Positions 16,439 through 23,645 of a stretch of 29,036 nucleotides of DNA are shown piece after piece; within the stretch, counting starts at the first letter, position 1, and each line of letters starts with the position of its first letter. The notes under the pieces are model-generated. The model had not been told where the DNA came from and ran no database searches. It worked only from the letters and a program-made list of their open reading frames with translations. The stretch is from a bacterium (lineage in GTDB: Bacteria; Vulcanimicrobiota; Xenobia; Xenobiales; Xenobiaceae), in the NCBI GenBank assembly GCA_017444045.1, contig JAFSXO010000253.1, forward strand, positions 1 through 29,036, read 5' to 3'. The translations under genes were made by a program, and so were the position numbers.

Positions 16439-17671
16439 CTAGCGCAGATCGTGGTTTACGATGGAGTCGCGCAGCTTGGGCTCAAACCAGGTGCTCTTAG
16501 GAGGCATGATCTGCCCAGCATCGGCAATGTCCATCAGCTCATGCAGGGAGACTGGCCGCATGGAGAAGGCAACAGCCATCTTTCCCGAATCGACGCGCTT
16601 TACCAGCTCGTCGGTGCCGCGGATGCCGCCTACGAAATCGATGCGCTCATCGGTGCGCGGGTCGCCGATGCCGAGCAGGGGCGCTAATACGTTTTCCTGC
16701 AGCACAGCGGCGTCTAATCTCTCGGCGGGACCGGCGGCTTTGGCTTTGAGCGCGTTAAGGTCGAGATCGTACCAATTGTGGTCGAGGTACATGCTTACAT
16801 GGCCGTCCTGGCTGGGCTCGGCCGTAGCGTTGTCCTGAACGGGGACTACTTTCTTTAAGGCGTCCAGCAGCTCTGCGGGCGTTTTCCCGTTCAGATCGGC
16901 GACTACGCGGTTGTAGGCCAAAATTCTCAGCTGGTTGTCGGGGAAGGTGACGGCCAGGAAGTAGTTGGCAGCTTCTTTGCCGGTCCACTCGGCGGCCTCG
17001 CTGCGCAGCTTGGCGCGGGTGCGGCTGGCGCTGGCGGCGCGGTGGTGTCCGTCGGCTATATACTGGACGGGTACCTTTTCGGCAAAGGCCTTAACCAGAG
17101 CATCGCAGTCGCTGACCTTCCATACGGTGTGGCGTATGCCGTCTTCGGCCGTAAAGTTGTACAGTGGCTCTGTTTTAGTAACCTTTTCGACAATAGCGTC
17201 GATTTCGGGTACGGCGCGATAGGCCAAGAATACGGGACCAGTTTGAGCCTGAGTGGCGATGATATGCCTGGTGCGATCGTCTTCCTTCGCTTTGCGAGTC
17301 TTTTCGTGCTTTTTGATCTGTCCGTTATCGTATTCGTCAACGGAAAAGGTCGCCGCGATGCCGGTCTGCACGTGGCTGCCCATCTGCAGCTGATACACAT
17401 ATACGGCGGGCTCGCTGTCGGAGATTAGCACTCCCTGTTCGGTGAGCTTGGCCAGGTTGGCTGATGCCTGGGCGTATACTTTGGGATCGTAGGGATCTGT
17501 ATCGAGGGGCAGGTCGATCTCGGCGCGGGAGATGTGCAGGAAGCTCAGTGGCTTGGTGTGGGCGAGCGCGTAAGCTTCTTGGCGGTCTACTACATCGTAG
17601 GGAACAGCGGCTACTTCGGAAGCGCGTTCAGGAGTGGGGCGCAGAGCGTGAAAGGGACGCAGGGTGGACAT
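16439..17671 (-). CDS. DUF1015 family protein
   Basis: This 410-residue cytosolic protein matches the DUF1015 (COG4198) family over its length. Family-like pieces are VAAVPYDVVDRQEA near the N-terminus, an IKKHEKTR basic stretch, YIADGHHRAASA in the middle and the C-terminal LGIGDPRTDERIDFVGG. The family function is not established to my knowledge; the DGHHR block is its most conserved part and looks like a catalytic or ligand site (inference). The start is ATG with AAAGGAAA about 11 bases upstream. The 5' region (17672-17830) is rich in inverted repeats, so expression may be controlled there. The gene stands alone on the minus strand. Confidence 0.9.
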   Translation of the reverse strand: MSTLRPFHALRPTPERASEVAAVPYDVVDRQEAYALAHTKPLSFLHISRAEIDLPLDTDPYDPKVYAQASANLAKLTEQGVLISDSEPAVYVYQLQMGSHVQTGIAATFSVDEYDNGQIKKHEKTRKAKEDDRTRHIIATQAQTGPVFLAYRAVPEIDAIVEKVTKTEPLYNFTAEDGIRHTVWKVSDCDALVKAFAEKVPVQYIADGHHRAASASRTRAKLRSEAAEWTGKEAANYFLAVTFPDNQLRILAYNRVVADLNGKTPAELLDALKKVVPVQDNATAEPSQDGHVSMYLDHNWYDLDLNALKAKAAGPAERLDAAVLQENVLAPLLGIGDPRTDERIDFVGGIRGTDELVKRVDSGKMAVAFSMRPVSLHELMDIADAGQIMPPKSTWFEPKLRDSIVNHDLR

Positions 17672-18092
17672 TTTGTTTACTATTTCCTTTGCATAGACTG
17701 TGCGGCCAGGCCGCAGAAATATACCGGTGACGCTCCTATATTAAGCAATGTCATTAGCTTAAGTTCTCCCTCCTGCCATACTTTAGGGGGGAGCTATAAT
17801 GAGGATCTGTTGGCCATTGCTTAAGCTAACGATACTGCTGTATTAGGGACAGCGTCGTTTGGGAAGCTTTTTTTCTGACCGCATTAGCCTGTACCGCTTG
17901 TTGCGCTGGCCCTCCTTCGCTTGGACAAGACTGATAAGGGGGATTGCGCTTAACCGGTGGCGCGCTGCGGCCATGGATAGCTATGAAGCATTCAAAATAA
18001 GTAAATTCGTGTAAACTGTATGCTCCCCTTTATGCGTGTAAACTGTCGTCACATAGTAAAAATCATGTATCTACATATATATACAGAGGAAA
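17672..18092. promoter_or_regulatory. Non-coding divergent region with nested inverted repeats
   Basis: There is no credible gene of normal length between DUF1015 (-) and the pseudopilin (+). TGCGGCC/GGCCGCA (17701-17715) forms a tight palindrome. TTAAGCAATG (17741-17750) and TTAGCTTAAG (17754-17763) are each complementary to overlapping parts of CATTGCTTAAGCTAA (17815-17829), so the two pairings exclude each other. Between them lies a C-rich/G-rich pair (around 17766-17770 and 17787-17793). These fall in the presumed 5' leader of the DUF1015 transcript. An irregular hairpin with TTTTTTT (17868-17874) follows on the plus strand. CGTGTAAACTGT occurs twice, at 18008-18019 and 18035-18046. No tRNA was seen. 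Confidence 0.5.
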
Positions 18093-18173
18093 ATGTTTTC
18101 GCTGCTCGAAATGCGGGCTTTCGCAGAGCTGAAAAGGCCAAATGCGGCGATGCACAAGAGCTTTGCGCGGTGA
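18093..18173 (+). CDS. Possible 26-residue leader ORF before the pseudopilin
   Basis: The ATG at 18093 has AGAGGA just upstream, a better ribosome site than the pseudopilin's own start. The frame encodes 26 residues (MFSLLEMRAF to KSFAR) and stops with TGA at 18171, five bases before the pseudopilin ATG at 18179. It may couple translation of the pseudopilin or be fortuitous. Composition gives no strong coding signal. Confidence 0.25.
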   Translation: MFSLLEMRAFAELKRPNAAMHKSFAR

Positions 18174-18178
18174 TTTGA

Positions 18179-18613
18179 ATGCCAAGAAAATACGGTTTTA
18201 CGCTGACAGAAATTATGATAGTGCTGTCCGTTATAGCGGTGCTGTCGTGCGTGCTGATTCCTTATCTGTCCCATGCGCACGCTCAGGCGCAGCTGCGCGC
18301 CTGCGAGGGCAATATAAAGAACATGGCCACGGCGATTGAAACGATGGCCGCCAAGCATGGCAACTATATGCCGCCTGGGGGTAACGGCTTTATGTCCTGG
18401 CATCGGGAGATCATGAATTATCTGGGCAAAATGCCATCCTGTCCTTCCTGCGGCAAGCATTATGGCATGGAATTCTCCCAGGATTTTGACGCTTATACCA
18501 TCTATTGCGGGAGCAGCGAAGTCAGCCATGCCGCCTGCGGTCTTGAGAAGGGGTATCCTCAGTACTCTTCAGTAATAGGCATCGTAGAGCATCCGCGAAC
18601 CGATTCTATGTAA
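18179..18613 (+). CDS. Type IV pilin-like / pseudopilin protein
   Basis: This 144-residue prepilin-like protein has a short basic leader, then the prepilin peptidase site YG|FTLTEIMIVLSVIAVL: cleavage after Gly6, Phe7 as new N-terminus, Glu11 at +5. The hydrophobic helix and ACEGNIKNMATAIETMAAKHGNY stretch (about 41-63) fit short GspG/PilA-like pseudopilins. The globular part has CPSC (88-91) and further cysteines at 110 and 120, probably disulfides or a small metal site (inference). It would be assembled from the inner membrane into a pilus or secretion pseudopilus. ATG 18179 directly follows an in-frame TGA and has no good ribosome site of its own. No assembly genes are adjacent; the two PilT-family genes are 4 kb away. 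Confidence 0.85.
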   Translation: MPRKYGFTLTEIMIVLSVIAVLSCVLIPYLSHAHAQAQLRACEGNIKNMATAIETMAAKHGNYMPPGGNGFMSWHREIMNYLGKMPSCPSCGKHYGMEFSQDFDAYTIYCGSSEVSHAACGLEKGYPQYSSVIGIVEHPRTDSM

Positions 18614-18632
18614 TAATATCCGGATAAAACAA

Positions 18633-18710
18633 AGCTTCCGCGGCGAAGCTGTTTCAGCGCGGAAGCTGGTATGGCGCATATGCGCCCGCAATGGCACGCT
18701 GCATGCGTGC
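18633..18710. repeat. Three consecutive hairpins/palindromes
   Basis: AGCTTCCGCG (18633-18642) pairs with CGCGGAAGCT (18658-18667). GGCGCATATGCGCC (18673-18686) is a perfect palindrome. GCACGC (18694-18699) pairs with GCGTGC (18705-18710). They fill the gap between the convergent pseudopilin and dehydrogenase genes. No T-run follows, so a REP-like or 3'-end-protecting element, or an imperfect terminator, is possible. Confidence 0.5.
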
Positions 18711-18730
18711 GTTTGCAATAATTTAGCAGA

Positions 18731-19774
18731 CTAAGGAATATCGATTAGCACCTTCAGCGAATCGCCGGCCTTGCGGGTCAGCTCTACCGCGTCCTGCATC
18801 TGGCTGAGCGGGAAGCGATGGGTGACCAGCTGCTTGGAGGTGCAGTAGCCCTCGTTAATCAGCCACATAGCCTCGCGGCTTTCGCGGGGGCCGCTAGAAT
18901 AGCTGGAGATGAGATCGATCTCGTCAAAGTATATTTTGTTCATGTCGACGGTCATCGGTGTGCCCGGCTGTGGCCCCATGAACATGAGCACGCGGGAGGC
19001 GCGCCCTGCGCACTCAATGCCCTCGAGCATGGCGGCCGCGTTGGTGGGGCAGACCATCACTATGTCGGCGCCGCGTCCCTCTGTGGCTTCAAAAACCGCT
19101 TTAGGGAAGGATTCCTTGGTAAAATCTACGGCGCGATCCAGGCCGAAGGATTTGGCTTTTTCCAGGCGGAAGGGCACCTTGTCGGAGCCTACTACGCATT
19201 TGGCTCCGTAATATTTGGCTAAAATGACCATCATCTGCCCCATTACGCCTAAACCCATAACGGCCACGGTGTCTCCGGGGGTCATGCGCGCCCGTCTGAA
19301 GGCGCGCACCGCGCAGGCAACTGGCTCGATGAGGGTGGCATCGTCGTAGCTCATGCTGTCGGGGAGTACCCAGGTATCCTTATAAAGGTTGTTTTCCGGT
19401 ACCAGGCAGTACTGCGCGGCTCCTCCGGGGATGAGCTTGGCTTTGCGCCAGGTCTCGCACATGGAATAATTTCCGTGCCTGCAATAATGGCAGGTTCCAC
19501 AAGGGGCGTGATGGTGGAAATACACGCGGTCTCCGACTTTGAGATGGGTAACTTCCGCGCCTAGGGCGGCGATTTCGCCAGCCGGCTCGTGTCCCAGCAC
19601 GGTGGGGCATTTTTTGTGCACATACCATGGGGTAACATCGCCGGTGCAGACGCCTAAGGTGTGAACCTTGACGAGGGCTTCGCGCGGGCCGGGGAGCGGG
19701 GTCTCCATCTCCTCCAGGCAGAATTTATCGAAGTCGTATGCTTTGGAAACAAGCATAGTGCGAGGGATATCCAT
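18731..19774 (-). CDS. Zinc-dependent medium-chain dehydrogenase (alcohol/polyol type)
   Basis: This 347-residue MDR enzyme keeps both zinc sites. The catalytic set is Cys43 (GVCTGD), His62/Glu63 (GHEPAGE) and Glu150 (IEPVA). The structural set is Cys92, Cys95, Cys98 and Cys106. The cofactor site is GLGVMG (174-179) with Asp198 ending the second strand, favouring NAD(H). Sequence style is that of sorbitol, threonine or related polyol dehydrogenases; the substrate cannot be told from sequence. A strong AGGAGG precedes ATG. It lies 63 bases downstream of a second MDR gene on the same strand, probably one transcript. Confidence 0.9.
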   Translation of the reverse strand: MDIPRTMLVSKAYDFDKFCLEEMETPLPGPREALVKVHTLGVCTGDVTPWYVHKKCPTVLGHEPAGEIAALGAEVTHLKVGDRVYFHHHAPCGTCHYCRHGNYSMCETWRKAKLIPGGAAQYCLVPENNLYKDTWVLPDSMSYDDATLIEPVACAVRAFRRARMTPGDTVAVMGLGVMGQMMVILAKYYGAKCVVGSDKVPFRLEKAKSFGLDRAVDFTKESFPKAVFEATEGRGADIVMVCPTNAAAMLEGIECAGRASRVLMFMGPQPGTPMTVDMNKIYFDEIDLISSYSSGPRESREAMWLINEGYCTSKQLVTHRFPLSQMQDAVELTRKAGDSLKVLIDIP

Positions 19775-19837
19775 ATTGCCTCCTAAAAAGATAATCCTTT
19801 CTCAAAGTTAATGGCATTGGGTGTAGCGCAGATAAAT

Positions 19838-20875
19838 TTAAAAATCATTGCCGTTGGGCGTAATGGCGAAGGTTATGGCTCCGTCGGCGGTTAGCTTTCT
19901 GAAGGCGCTGTTAATCTCGCTCAGGGGCAGGGTGCCGCTGATTAAATGCTGCGTATTGATCTCGCCGCTTGCCAGCAGTCTCTGGGCCTCGGCTACATCT
20001 TCGCTGCTGTAATTGCAGGCGCCGATAAGGGTCATCTGATCGTAATGGACTCGGGTGGTGTCCAGCTGGAGCTTATAGCCGCTGGAAAAACCGCCGCTGA
20101 ACAGCAGGGTGGCCGCCTTTGAGGCTAAGCCGAGCATGCTTTCCCATACTTCTGGTGTGCCGGCGCAGTCGATGACGATCTGTGCCCCGTAGCCATTGGT
20201 ATAGCGCATTATGGCTTCCTGCAGATTCTCTTCGCTGGGGTTTACCATGTAATCCGCGTAGTCGGCACCAATCCTGCTGGCGATTTCTAAATGCTGCTGC
20301 TTTGTACTCACCAATATAACGCTCTGTGGCTGGGCTGTAGCTTTAATGGCCAGCAGGTACAGCAGCCCTAGGGTTCCGCCGCCCAAAATGACGATGGTGT
20401 CATCGGGATGGATGGTGAGCTGGCGCAGTCCGTGCATGACCTGGCTCATTGGTTCCAGGAAAGCCGCCTTCGCGAAGCTGAGACTGTCAGGCTTGGCAAA
20501 GGTGCTGTATTCGGTGACATCGGCGGACAGCAGGGCGTATTGGGCGAGGCCGTGCTGGATGGCATTCTTGTCAAAGCTGTCGCAGTAGTGCTCGCGCTGT
20601 CGCAGGCAGTTCCCGCATTTGTGGCAGCTGCCGCTGCGGGCGCACATTATCTCCTGGCCGACCTCAAATTTGCTGACCTTGGCGCCGACGGCGTGGACTG
20701 TGCCGGAAATTGCGCTTCCGATAGCGGTATCGGCTCCGCTCGCCCAGGCTCTTCTGTCATTTTCGCTGGTTAGCGCGCAGGCGACCTTGACGACGATTTC
20801 ATCTTCCTGAGGCTGCGGAATGGGGGCCTCTTCCAAAATGGCGTTCTGCTGATCCTTGATAGAAGCGTATATCAT
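19838..20875 (-). CDS. MDR dehydrogenase-like protein lacking catalytic zinc ligands
   Basis: This 345-residue MDR homologue has an intact structural zinc lobe (Cys84, Cys87, Cys90, Cys98) and nucleotide site (ILGGGTLG). Aligned to the neighbouring dehydrogenase, the catalytic ligands are replaced: the Cys43 equivalent is Ser37 (LTSEND), and the His62/Glu63 pair is Ser54/Ala55 (IGSAISG). Glu141 (LEPMS) remains. It is therefore probably not a classical zinc-activated alcohol dehydrogenase. It may use another chemistry, act with its partner, or be diverging. ATG has AAGGAG about 11 bases upstream. A promoter for the pair should lie in 20876-21039, where only a TCAGATAA/TTATCTGA hairpin (21009-21032) stands out. 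Confidence 0.85.
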   Translation of the reverse strand: MIYASIKDQQNAILEEAPIPQPQEDEIVVKVACALTSENDRRAWASGADTAIGSAISGTVHAVGAKVSKFEVGQEIMCARSGSCHKCGNCLRQREHYCDSFDKNAIQHGLAQYALLSADVTEYSTFAKPDSLSFAKAAFLEPMSQVMHGLRQLTIHPDDTIVILGGGTLGLLYLLAIKATAQPQSVILVSTKQQHLEIASRIGADYADYMVNPSEENLQEAIMRYTNGYGAQIVIDCAGTPEVWESMLGLASKAATLLFSGGFSSGYKLQLDTTRVHYDQMTLIGACNYSSEDVAEAQRLLASGEINTQHLISGTLPLSEINSAFRKLTADGAITFAITPNGNDF

Positions 20876-21039
20876 TAAAATGTAACTCCTTGAACTAGAA
20901 CTAGCGTAAAAATATACTGATTTGGGATTAATGGTCTGAAAGCTATTGCTTTAGGGGAAGCGTATGCGCTATACCAGCAGCGTTCTTGATGGCATAGCTC
21001 CGCTGGGCTCAGATAAGTATTTTTTTATCTGAACTATCA

Positions 21040-21330
21040 TTAAAAATACATCCAAGAGCATACACACAAACTGGCTATTCCTAACAATATGGCCAGATAG
21101 CCCGCCCCGGCGATGTAGGTGAACAGAGCGTCACCCTCGCGGTGCATGGGCTGCGAGGTTAAATATCCTGCCAGCCTTCTTCCGACAGCTGCCATCAGCG
21201 TTCCTCCGAGCGTAAGGGCAGTTCCGAGTATGGCCAAAACAGTTACCAATGTGGGATCCTTTTTGGGGCTGCGCTCAGCTAGGGCTAGCGCGAAAGGGCA
21301 ATAAACCGGTCTTTGCGTACAAATTTGCAT
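21040..21330 (-). CDS. Small two-span membrane protein
   Basis: This 96-residue protein has two hydrophobic stretches (TLVTVLAILGTALTLGGTLM and IAGAGYLAILLGIASLCVC). Family not recognised. ATG is three bases after the stop of the upstream gene and has no Shine-Dalgarno site, so translation is probably coupled to that gene. The N-terminal ~25 residues before the first span are polar. A topology with a short loop between the two spans is likely. It could be a helper or anchor for the helical protein encoded before it; that is inference from spacing only. Confidence 0.6.
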   Translation of the reverse strand: MQICTQRPVYCPFALALAERSPKKDPTLVTVLAILGTALTLGGTLMAAVGRRLAGYLTSQPMHREGDALFTYIAGAGYLAILLGIASLCVCSWMYF

Positions 21331-21333
21331 CGG

Positions 21334-21951
21334 CTACCATGGATATTGGAGGTAAAGCTGGTTGCTTAAAGCGTATTCCCAGGCCTTTACGGTGTAATCG
21401 TCCAGGGCATCGAGCAGTCCGGCGATCTGCCGAGCCTTCTGTGGCGATTCCGTGCGGATAGTCCAGACGGTGAACAGCAGAGCCGGAGCCAGCCAGTCCC
21501 GACTGCTTGAACTGTGCCTGCTGGTGTAAACCGCCTGCGAGACCCAGTCTACCTGCTCTAAGGCGCGATCGTCTAGCGCTGATAGGCAGAGAATGCGCAA
21601 AAATAGCTGGGCGAACTCAGGGGTGGCGTACTGTTTGGCTATTACGCGGTACAGTCTGGCGAAGCCGAAGCACATGAGCGCCCGCCCCACGACGTCCTGG
21701 CTTAGCGCTGGCTCGCGCCCGTATTCTGCGTATTTGGAAGCTACAGTTCCCGTTGTGCGCGGGGAAAATGCCCAAATCTTTAATAGGGCGCAGATGGTGG
21801 GGGCTGCATGCAGGCATTGCTGGGCGGTTACCCTGCCTGCCTGAGGGTAGAGGCCTAACAGCCGCGAAGCTTCGGGAAGGTGCAGCAAGCGTTCTTCAAT
21901 GCCCAATCTGGTATTTTCGACGAGATCTAAAAAAGCTTGGTTTTCTGACAA
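21334..21951 (-). CDS. Hypothetical helical protein, about 205 residues
   Basis: Not recognised. The protein is mostly alpha-helical, with no signal peptide or clear membrane segment. Some helices are amphipathic and rich in Leu/Ala (ARLYRVIAKQYATPEFAQLFLRIL split in two helices). The frame extends to TTG 21972, but TTG 21951 has GAGGAG six bases upstream, so I take that as the start (MSENQAFLDL). It lies between the PRC-barrel-like gene upstream (66 bases) and the two-span membrane gene downstream (3 bases), so the three probably form one operon. No function is proposed. Confidence 0.65.
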   Translation of the reverse strand: MSENQAFLDLVENTRLGIEERLLHLPEASRLLGLYPQAGRVTAQQCLHAAPTICALLKIWAFSPRTTGTVASKYAEYGREPALSQDVVGRALMCFGFARLYRVIAKQYATPEFAQLFLRILCLSALDDRALEQVDWVSQAVYTSRHSSSSRDWLAPALLFTVWTIRTESPQKARQIAGLLDALDDYTVKAWEYALSNQLYLQYPW

Positions 21952-22017
21952 AATAAGCTCCTCGCTTGGCAATTCGGAAATCTGAAGGCGCTTCAGCGCA
22001 TAGGCATAAAGCGCGGT

Positions 22018-22410
22018 TTAACGTTCCTGAGTGGCGCGCCGGTATGTGTGTCCTTTGCTGCTGGCGCGGGCTGCGTGAGTGCGCTTATTATAGTTGCCCT
22101 GCGCGCTGCGGCTTTCGCGGCCGCTGCGAGATAATGGGGATATATACTCCTGGCACTTGGAGATATCGTCGTTGCTGATGCTGAGCGTTAAGCGCTGGCC
22201 GCCCTTGCCTTCGGAGTAATCGGATATAGCTTCGATGGGAACCATGACGTTGCCCCCTAAATTGCCTCTGTCCAAAACAAAGCTGTGTATTTTGTAGGGC
22301 GGCATATCCTCTGCGTAAATAAGACGCAGGTGGCCAGCTAATTCGCCGTCATTAGCGTAAACTGGAGTGTCAAGCTGAAGCATAGTTATTGATAGTTCAG
22401 GTGCTGGCAT
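22018..22410 (-). CDS. PRC-barrel-like protein with basic tail
   Basis: This protein of about 130 residues starts at ATG 22410, chosen because AAAGGA lies 9 bases upstream; an in-frame ATG at 22449 has none. The first ~90 residues look like a PRC-barrel or DUF2171-type beta-barrel: VYANDGELAGHLRLIYAED, then IHSFVLDRGNLGGNVMVPIE, then LTLSISNDDI. The C-terminal ~35 residues are strongly basic and probably disordered, which could bind nucleic acid or acidic partners (inference). It is divergent from the first PilT-family gene across 152 bases, so the two may share regulation. The family call rests on pattern only. Confidence 0.6.
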   Translation of the reverse strand: MPAPELSITMLQLDTPVYANDGELAGHLRLIYAEDMPPYKIHSFVLDRGNLGGNVMVPIEAISDYSEGKGGQRLTLSISNDDISKCQEYISPLSRSGRESRSAQGNYNKRTHAARASSKGHTYRRATQER

Positions 22411-22562
22411 TGCAAGAGTCCTTTCGTCGCCAACGCGATCTGCTTTCATCGCAAATAATAGTTAGAATATTAGGTAGCTATTCGGCACAGTCGTTTGAAG
22501 GCCTTTTTTCGCTTAAGCCGAACATCTATATGATTTTATGCTCATACTCTGAGGAGGGTTCG

Positions 22563-23645
22563 GTGGCTATCAATCTGGATGGCATTTTGCTAGAACTTCT
22601 GACAAAAGGCGGCTCCGATCTGTTTATTACGTCCGGTCATGCTCCCGCTTTGCGCATTAACGGTTCCATGGTCTTTTTGGACATGGAGCCCAGCGAGAAT
22701 CAGGATGTCCACGTCTTGCTGAAAAACTTTTTAACCGATGCGGACTTTGAGCGGCTTGAAACTGAGCTGGATGTCGATTTCGCTTACGAAACGCGTCTGC
22801 CCGGCTTCGGTGTACGGAGATTTCGCGGGTGTGCTTTTCACCAGCGTCTGGGAACGAGCTTTGTGCTGCGCTCCATTCCTATTCAAATCCCTACAGTATC
22901 GGAGTTAAATTTACCTCCCGAGGTGCTAAAGCTTGTTGAGTACCATCAGGGGCTGGTTTTGGTAACCGGGCCTACCGGTTCCGGAAAAACTACGACCTTG
23001 GCGGCGCTCATCAACCATATTAATAACACTAAACCGCTGCACGTTATTACCTTGGAAGACCCCATCGAATTTGTGTATCCCATCAATAAATGCATGATCG
23101 TGCAGAGACAGGTGGGAACCCATGTCGACAGCTTCAGCTCGGCGCTGCGTTCGGCCCTGCGCGAAGACCCCGATGTGATTCTCGTGGGCGAGATGCGCGA
23201 CCTAGATACTATCGAGCTGGCGATTACAGCCTCCGAAACTGGACACCTGGTGTTCGCCACTCTGCATACAATGTCAGCAGCCCAAACGGTTAACCGCATT
23301 GTAAACGTGTTCCCGGCCTCGCGGCAGGCGCAGGTGCGCGTCATGCTGGCAGACTCTCTTTGCGGCGTAGTTACTCAGCAGCTGATTCAGCGTTTAGATG
23401 GCAACAGTCGTATTGTGGCGGTCGAGCTGATGATTAATAACGGCGCTATAAGCACGCATATCCGCGAAGCTAAGTTCCATCAGATCAATTCCTCTATTCA
23501 GGTGGGAGCCAGCATCGGTATGCGCCTGATGGATCAGTCGCTGCTTGAGCTCGTAGAGAGCCATCAGATCGATCCCCATGTGGCCTTGGACCGTGCCCTC
23601 GACAAGAATACCTTTATTAACCAGATAAGGAGCTATCTCGAATAA
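22563..23645 (+). CDS. PilT-family type IV pilus retraction ATPase (first of pair)
   Basis: This 360-residue secretion ATPase has Walker A GPTGSGKT (136-143), an Asp box (VITLEDPIEFV), Walker B with Glu210 (DVILVGEMRD) and a His box (GHLVFATLHT). The PilT C-terminal signature AIRNLIRE is degenerate here (AISTHIRE). PilT hexamers power pilus depolymerisation at the inner membrane. I chose GTG 22563 because GAGGAGG is five bases upstream; the open frame runs further up but overlaps the divergent gene region. The second copy follows with a one-base overlap (TAATG), implying coupled translation. Confidence 0.92.
   Translation: MAINLDGILLELLTKGGSDLFITSGHAPALRINGSMVFLDMEPSENQDVHVLLKNFLTDADFERLETELDVDFAYETRLPGFGVRRFRGCAFHQRLGTSFVLRSIPIQIPTVSELNLPPEVLKLVEYHQGLVLVTGPTGSGKTTTLAALINHINNTKPLHVITLEDPIEFVYPINKCMIVQRQVGTHVDSFSSALRSALREDPDVILVGEMRDLDTIELAITASETGHLVFATLHTMSAAQTVNRIVNVFPASRQAQVRVMLADSLCGVVTQQLIQRLDGNSRIVAVELMINNGAISTHIREAKFHQINSSIQVGASIGMRLMDQSLLELVESHQIDPHVALDRALDKNTFINQIRSYLE

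Noticed and set aside
17830..18060. tRNA or other known RNA gene in the large gap
   Set aside because: No T-loop consensus or cloverleaf-type pairing could be found by eye.
22389..22562. N-terminal extension of the first PilT-family protein
   Set aside because: The extra residues do not look PilT-like and run into the divergent gene; GAGGAGG precedes GTG 22563.
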